From contig QUTJ01031384.1 of NCBI GenBank assembly GCA_003573635.1, positions 1 to 11,251 on the forward strand: DNA of 11,251 nt. Reading direction: 5' to 3'. The stretch is from Goniomonas avonlea (Eukaryota; Cryptophyceae; Goniomonadida; Goniomonadaceae). Shown here in pieces: positions 9,403-11,251 of this stretch. Position numbers and translations under genes: made by a program. Below the pieces are notes generated by a model, which was not told the origin of the DNA, did not search any database, and saw only the letters and a program-made list of their open reading frames with translations. How positions within the stretch are numbered: the stretch's first letter is position 1; each line of letters begins with the position of its first letter.

Positions 9403-11251
9403 GTGGGTGTTAAAGAACCTATCTTGTCACCAGCTGACACTTTGATAGGCGTCTGACACTCCTCGACAATCAACGGTTGAGGAAGAAGAACAAGGCATGC
9501 GCAGTGTCACCGATTTCGCGCAGTATCAGGTGATTCCACTTTGAAACGCGACGTTACCACCATGCTCACTTTGTCTTAGGCCGCATCGGTGATTGCGCCC
9601 GGTGGATTTTGCTCGCCTGACAACCCTTCTGGGGGCCAGGTAGGGACAGCAGCCGAAGTCACCTTGTTTTCAACCTAACACTGTTCTTCAGATTGCTCCA
9701 CATGCACTCACATTGGCTGAAGTGACTCTGCGGGACGAAGACACGTCTGGTGTTGAGGTGCCCGCTCGTTCCCACTCCCACGCACTATTGGACTTGCGTC
9801 TGTTGCTTGACTCTCTCTCGACCAACCGCGCACGGCTGACACTCGGCCCAGTCACCCCGCACTGCGGAACACCGCCGCGATTTGCAGCAAGCCGCCGATG
9901 CTCACCTCGAGAAACTCTGTGAATACCTAGTGCGGTCGGAGCGGCTCCCAGCCATGTGGATTCCAATCATTGTGTCGTTCGCGCGAATGGCGGTGCAGAG
10001 CGGTGGGTCATTTGGATTTCAGCGCGGGTTGTAGTCGCGTCGAGTTGGGGTGATGTGCGTCCCGTGGGTGACTCGTCGCGTGAGTTGCGATTGCGCGCCC
10101 AGCCGTCACTCGCTCGAACGGCTAATGGCTGTGCAGTGTACGGGTTAATTAGGGAGCAGATAGCTCTCCAAATTTGGATGGCTGTGTTTTCGTGGATGAC
10201 ATTAGATGGTGTCGAGGTGCCCAGGTCAAAACTCTGGAAACATCCTAACCCAGACATGCAACAGTGAACCTGTCAGCGGCCAAAGGAGACGACATGGACA
10301 TCCGGCACTATGTGAAAGTGAAGCGGGTGCCCTCGGGCAGCACCTCCGACAGTGCCTACGTCGCCGGGGTTGTCCTCCATAAAAACGTCGCCCACAAGCA
10401 TATGCGAAAAACAGTCGATAATCCGCGCATTTTGCTGCTGAGCTGCGCACTCGAGTACGTTTGTGTGGGTGTTTGGCTGCGGTAATGGAACTTTAGTTCC
10501 ATGCATTGCATCCACTTTGCTTGATTCAGCTCAAGGTTCTGGCACTCTCTCGAGAGCGTCACTCACGCGTCATCCGTTCCACCCGTGTCCTTGTCGTCGC
10601 AAAGTGGTGCTGACGTCCCCCGTTCATCTATCAGCGTGTTGTTGTTGCCACTCACCGTCGTGCTACGCGTGCGGTGTGCGTGTGCGTGTGAGAGCGCGCG
10701 TGTGTGTGGCAGCGCGGGGGGGCGGAGGAGGAATGCACGTCGTCTGTGCTGCTGATGGTGCGCCGCGCAGGTACCAGCGCGTTGAGAACCGCTTCTCGTC
10801 GCTCACCACCATGCTTGAGCAAGAGCGCGAGTATCTTCGAATCATCACCGCGAAAATTGCCTCAGTCAGGTGACGCGCTGTACGAATATCATATTCGACT
10901 CTGGGATTCCAACAATTGAATGCTAAACAGGGACACCCCTGTGGGCAGACCTGTCCGCCGTCCTCATTTTGGTACCGCACAGATAGCATCTGTGTCTCAT
11001 CGCCCCTGCACCATGGTTGTTTTCACACCCACCCCACACATAACGGAACCACGCGCGTACGCTCGAAATGGCGTTGGACACTGCAGGCAGGACACTCAGA
11101 CATCCGGTATGGAGGCAAGACACACTGCAGACACTGACAACATCCCACACACCTGCGACAACCACGGTCGTGATTACTGCCTCACGACTTGTATTTCTGC
11201 TCTCGGAGTGCTGCGGAGCACATTGTGCCAGTGCTGCGGAGCACATTGTGC
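8693..11251 (+). CDS. PIKFYVE/FAB1 homologue: Fab1/PIKfyve-type 1-phosphatidylinositol-3-phosphate 5-kinase, 5' part (gene runs off the right edge)
   Basis: Family role: this enzyme makes PI(3,5)P2 from PI3P on endosomal and vacuolar membranes; FYVE binds PI3P, and the CCT-like domain binds the Vac14/Fig4 regulators. Seen here: nine exons joined in phase, 8693-8850, 8894-9055, 9102-9402, 9449-9529, 9580-9639, 9692-9757, 9852-10002, 10265-10454 and 10771-10869, giving about 422 residues. FYVE lies near residues 72-129. The CCT-like part begins at about residue 335 with DDMDIRHYVKVKRVPSG, a close match to the DDMDIRxYV...IPGG signature of the family. The FYVE-to-CCT linker is only about 200 residues, much shorter than in human PIKfyve, and I see no DEP domain. 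The kinase domain is not in the window. The start ATG at 8693 is the first in frame and follows a divergent promoter gap. The exon after 10869 could not be placed cleanly. Identity is strong from two independent domains; exact splice sites are inferred. Confidence 0.88.
9449..9757 (+). CDS. Kinase exons 4-6: short linker exons
   Basis: Three small phase-0 exons (9449-9529, 27 codons; 9580-9639, 20 codons; 9692-9757, 22 codons) join FYVE to the CCT-like region. Exon 4 follows a 46-nt intron whose acceptor is gatag at 9448, and reads ASDTPRQSTVEEEEQG. It ends at tatcag|gtgatt. Exon 5 ends at ccag|gtaggg. Exon 6 follows a 52-nt intron with a cctaac branch-like site at 9674-9679 and a ttcttcag acceptor, and reads IAPHALTLAEVTLRDEDTSG. 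No domain is recognisable; this is the linker. Junctions of exons 4 and 5 look firm. The 3' end of exon 6 at gag|gtgccc is chosen for phase and is less sure. Confidence 0.7.
9852..10869 (+). CDS. Kinase exons 7-9: helical region and TCP-1/CCT-like domain start
   Basis: Exon 7 (9852-10002) encodes a helix-rich stretch LEKLCEYLVRSERLPAMW then IPIIVSFARMAVQS, corresponding to the segment just before the CCT-like domain in PIKfyve/Fab1. It ends in phase 1 and joins exon 8 (10265-10454) after a 262-nt intron with a cctaac site at 10244-10249; the split codon restores Val. Exon 8 carries DDMDIRHYVKVK, then GVVLHKNVAHKHM and NPRILLLSCALE, all typical of the family. A strong donor ga|gtacgt at 10455 and an acceptor cgcgcag at 10770 join exon 9 (10771-10869), which gives YQRVENRFSSL and LEQEREYLRIITAKIASV, matching the ...EY...LEQERE(F/Y)L... 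helix of the family. Exon 7 could instead begin at 9888, after the cag at 9885-9887, also in phase. Confidence 0.88.
10003..10264 (+). other. Intron 7 of the kinase gene
   Basis: 262 nt between the exons encoding MAVQS and the CCT-like start. It begins gtgggt and ends caacag. An open frame of about 100 codons crosses it, but the flanking exons join directly as in homologues, so I treat it as non-coding. It contains ggtgtcgaggtgccc at 10208-10222, a near copy of the exon 6/intron 6 boundary at 9749-9763. Confidence 0.7.
10455..10770 (+). other. Intron 8 of the kinase gene
   Basis: 316 nt from donor gtacgt to acceptor cgcgcag. It holds an alternating purine/pyrimidine tract rich in gtgcg and gcgcgcg at about 10668-10714 and a G run after it. 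No exon-like frame was recognised inside. Confidence 0.7.
10668..10714. repeat. Alternating Pu/Py (TG/CG) tract
   Basis: acgcgtgcggtgtgcgtgtg and gcgcgcgtgtgtgtgg in kinase intron 8, of the same kind as the tract in scaffold intron 6. Z-DNA-prone by composition. Confidence 0.75.
10870..11251 (+). other. Unresolved 3' part of the kinase gene: intron 9 and unplaced exon(s)
   Basis: Starts with donor gtgacg. A likely acceptor gctaaacag ends at 10930. One frame at 10945-10983 reads ADLSAVLILVPHR, which resembles the RPxLVLVEK strand that follows exon 9 in PIKfyve, but its phase is off by one from exon 9. The rest to the window end has no convincing coding signal and finishes in a 23-bp tandem repeat. 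Confidence 0.35.
11207..11251. repeat. 23-bp tandem repeat at the right edge
   Basis: Unit 11207-11229 is repeated at 11230-11251, cut by the window. Each unit contains two overlapping dyads, gtgct-gcgg-agcac and gcaca-t-tgtgc, sharing gcac. Confidence 0.85.

Noticed and set aside
9956-10267. Open frame of 103 codons across intron 7 as coding
   Set aside because: Exons 7 and 8 join in phase exactly where homologues are continuous; the frame has no family likeness.
1-11251. tRNA, rRNA, transposase or integrase
   Set aside because: No cloverleaf, rRNA core motif, terminal inverted repeat or transposase motif was recognised on either strand.

Overview
This is eukaryotic nuclear DNA, GC-rich and densely packed with spliced genes. 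No prokaryotic operon, tRNA, rRNA or CRISPR signal is visible. The evidence is a set of short phase-compatible reading frames bounded by GT...AG junctions, CTAAC-like branch sites upstream of some acceptors, and a recognisable eukaryote-only protein, a Fab1/PIKfyve-type phosphoinositide kinase. The very short introns (43-52 nt in the 5' half of the kinase gene) and abundant micro- and minisatellites suggest a compact-genome protist. I cannot name the lineage; a holozoan is possible but unproven.

The window holds two divergently transcribed genes that share a gap of about 270 bp (8423-8692). To the right, on the + strand, is the 5' part of a Fab1/PIKfyve (1-phosphatidylinositol-3-phosphate 5-kinase) homologue. 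Nine exons can be placed between 8693 and 10869. They encode a complete FYVE zinc finger, a short linker, and the start of the TCP-1/CCT chaperonin-like domain. The kinase domain must lie beyond the right edge.

To the left, on the - strand, a chain of twelve phase-consistent exons runs from 8422 to 182 and leaves the window. It sums to 5490 nt, exactly 1830 codons. The predicted protein is a very large, unfamiliar scaffold. It has three copies of a KERMAL motif near the N-terminus, a disordered Ser/Thr/Pro region, a Gly-Ala dipeptide tract, coiled coil, poly-Gly and a long Pro-rich region, then a long coiled coil of about 260 residues. Next come acidic Gly/Ser/Asp tandem repeats, more coiled coil, and a C-terminal part ending (in the window) with a CxxC pair. 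The weakest link is between the first exon and the rest (7435 to 7203), where two separate genes or a short isoform are possible.

Region by region: 1-181 is intron with a CA microsatellite; 182-3497 holds the 3' coiled-coil exons with a minisatellite in one intron; 3498-3806 is a Pu/Py-alternating intron; 3807-4901 is the Pro/Gly-rich exon; 5227-6743 holds the N-terminal coiled-coil and Gly-Ala exons; 7088-8422 is the 5' end of the scaffold; 8423-8692 is the putative bidirectional promoter; 8693-11251 is the kinase gene. Many long + strand reading frames between 1149 and 7039 are antisense shadows of these exons. All gene models are read by eye from splice signals and phase; transcripts would be needed to confirm them.
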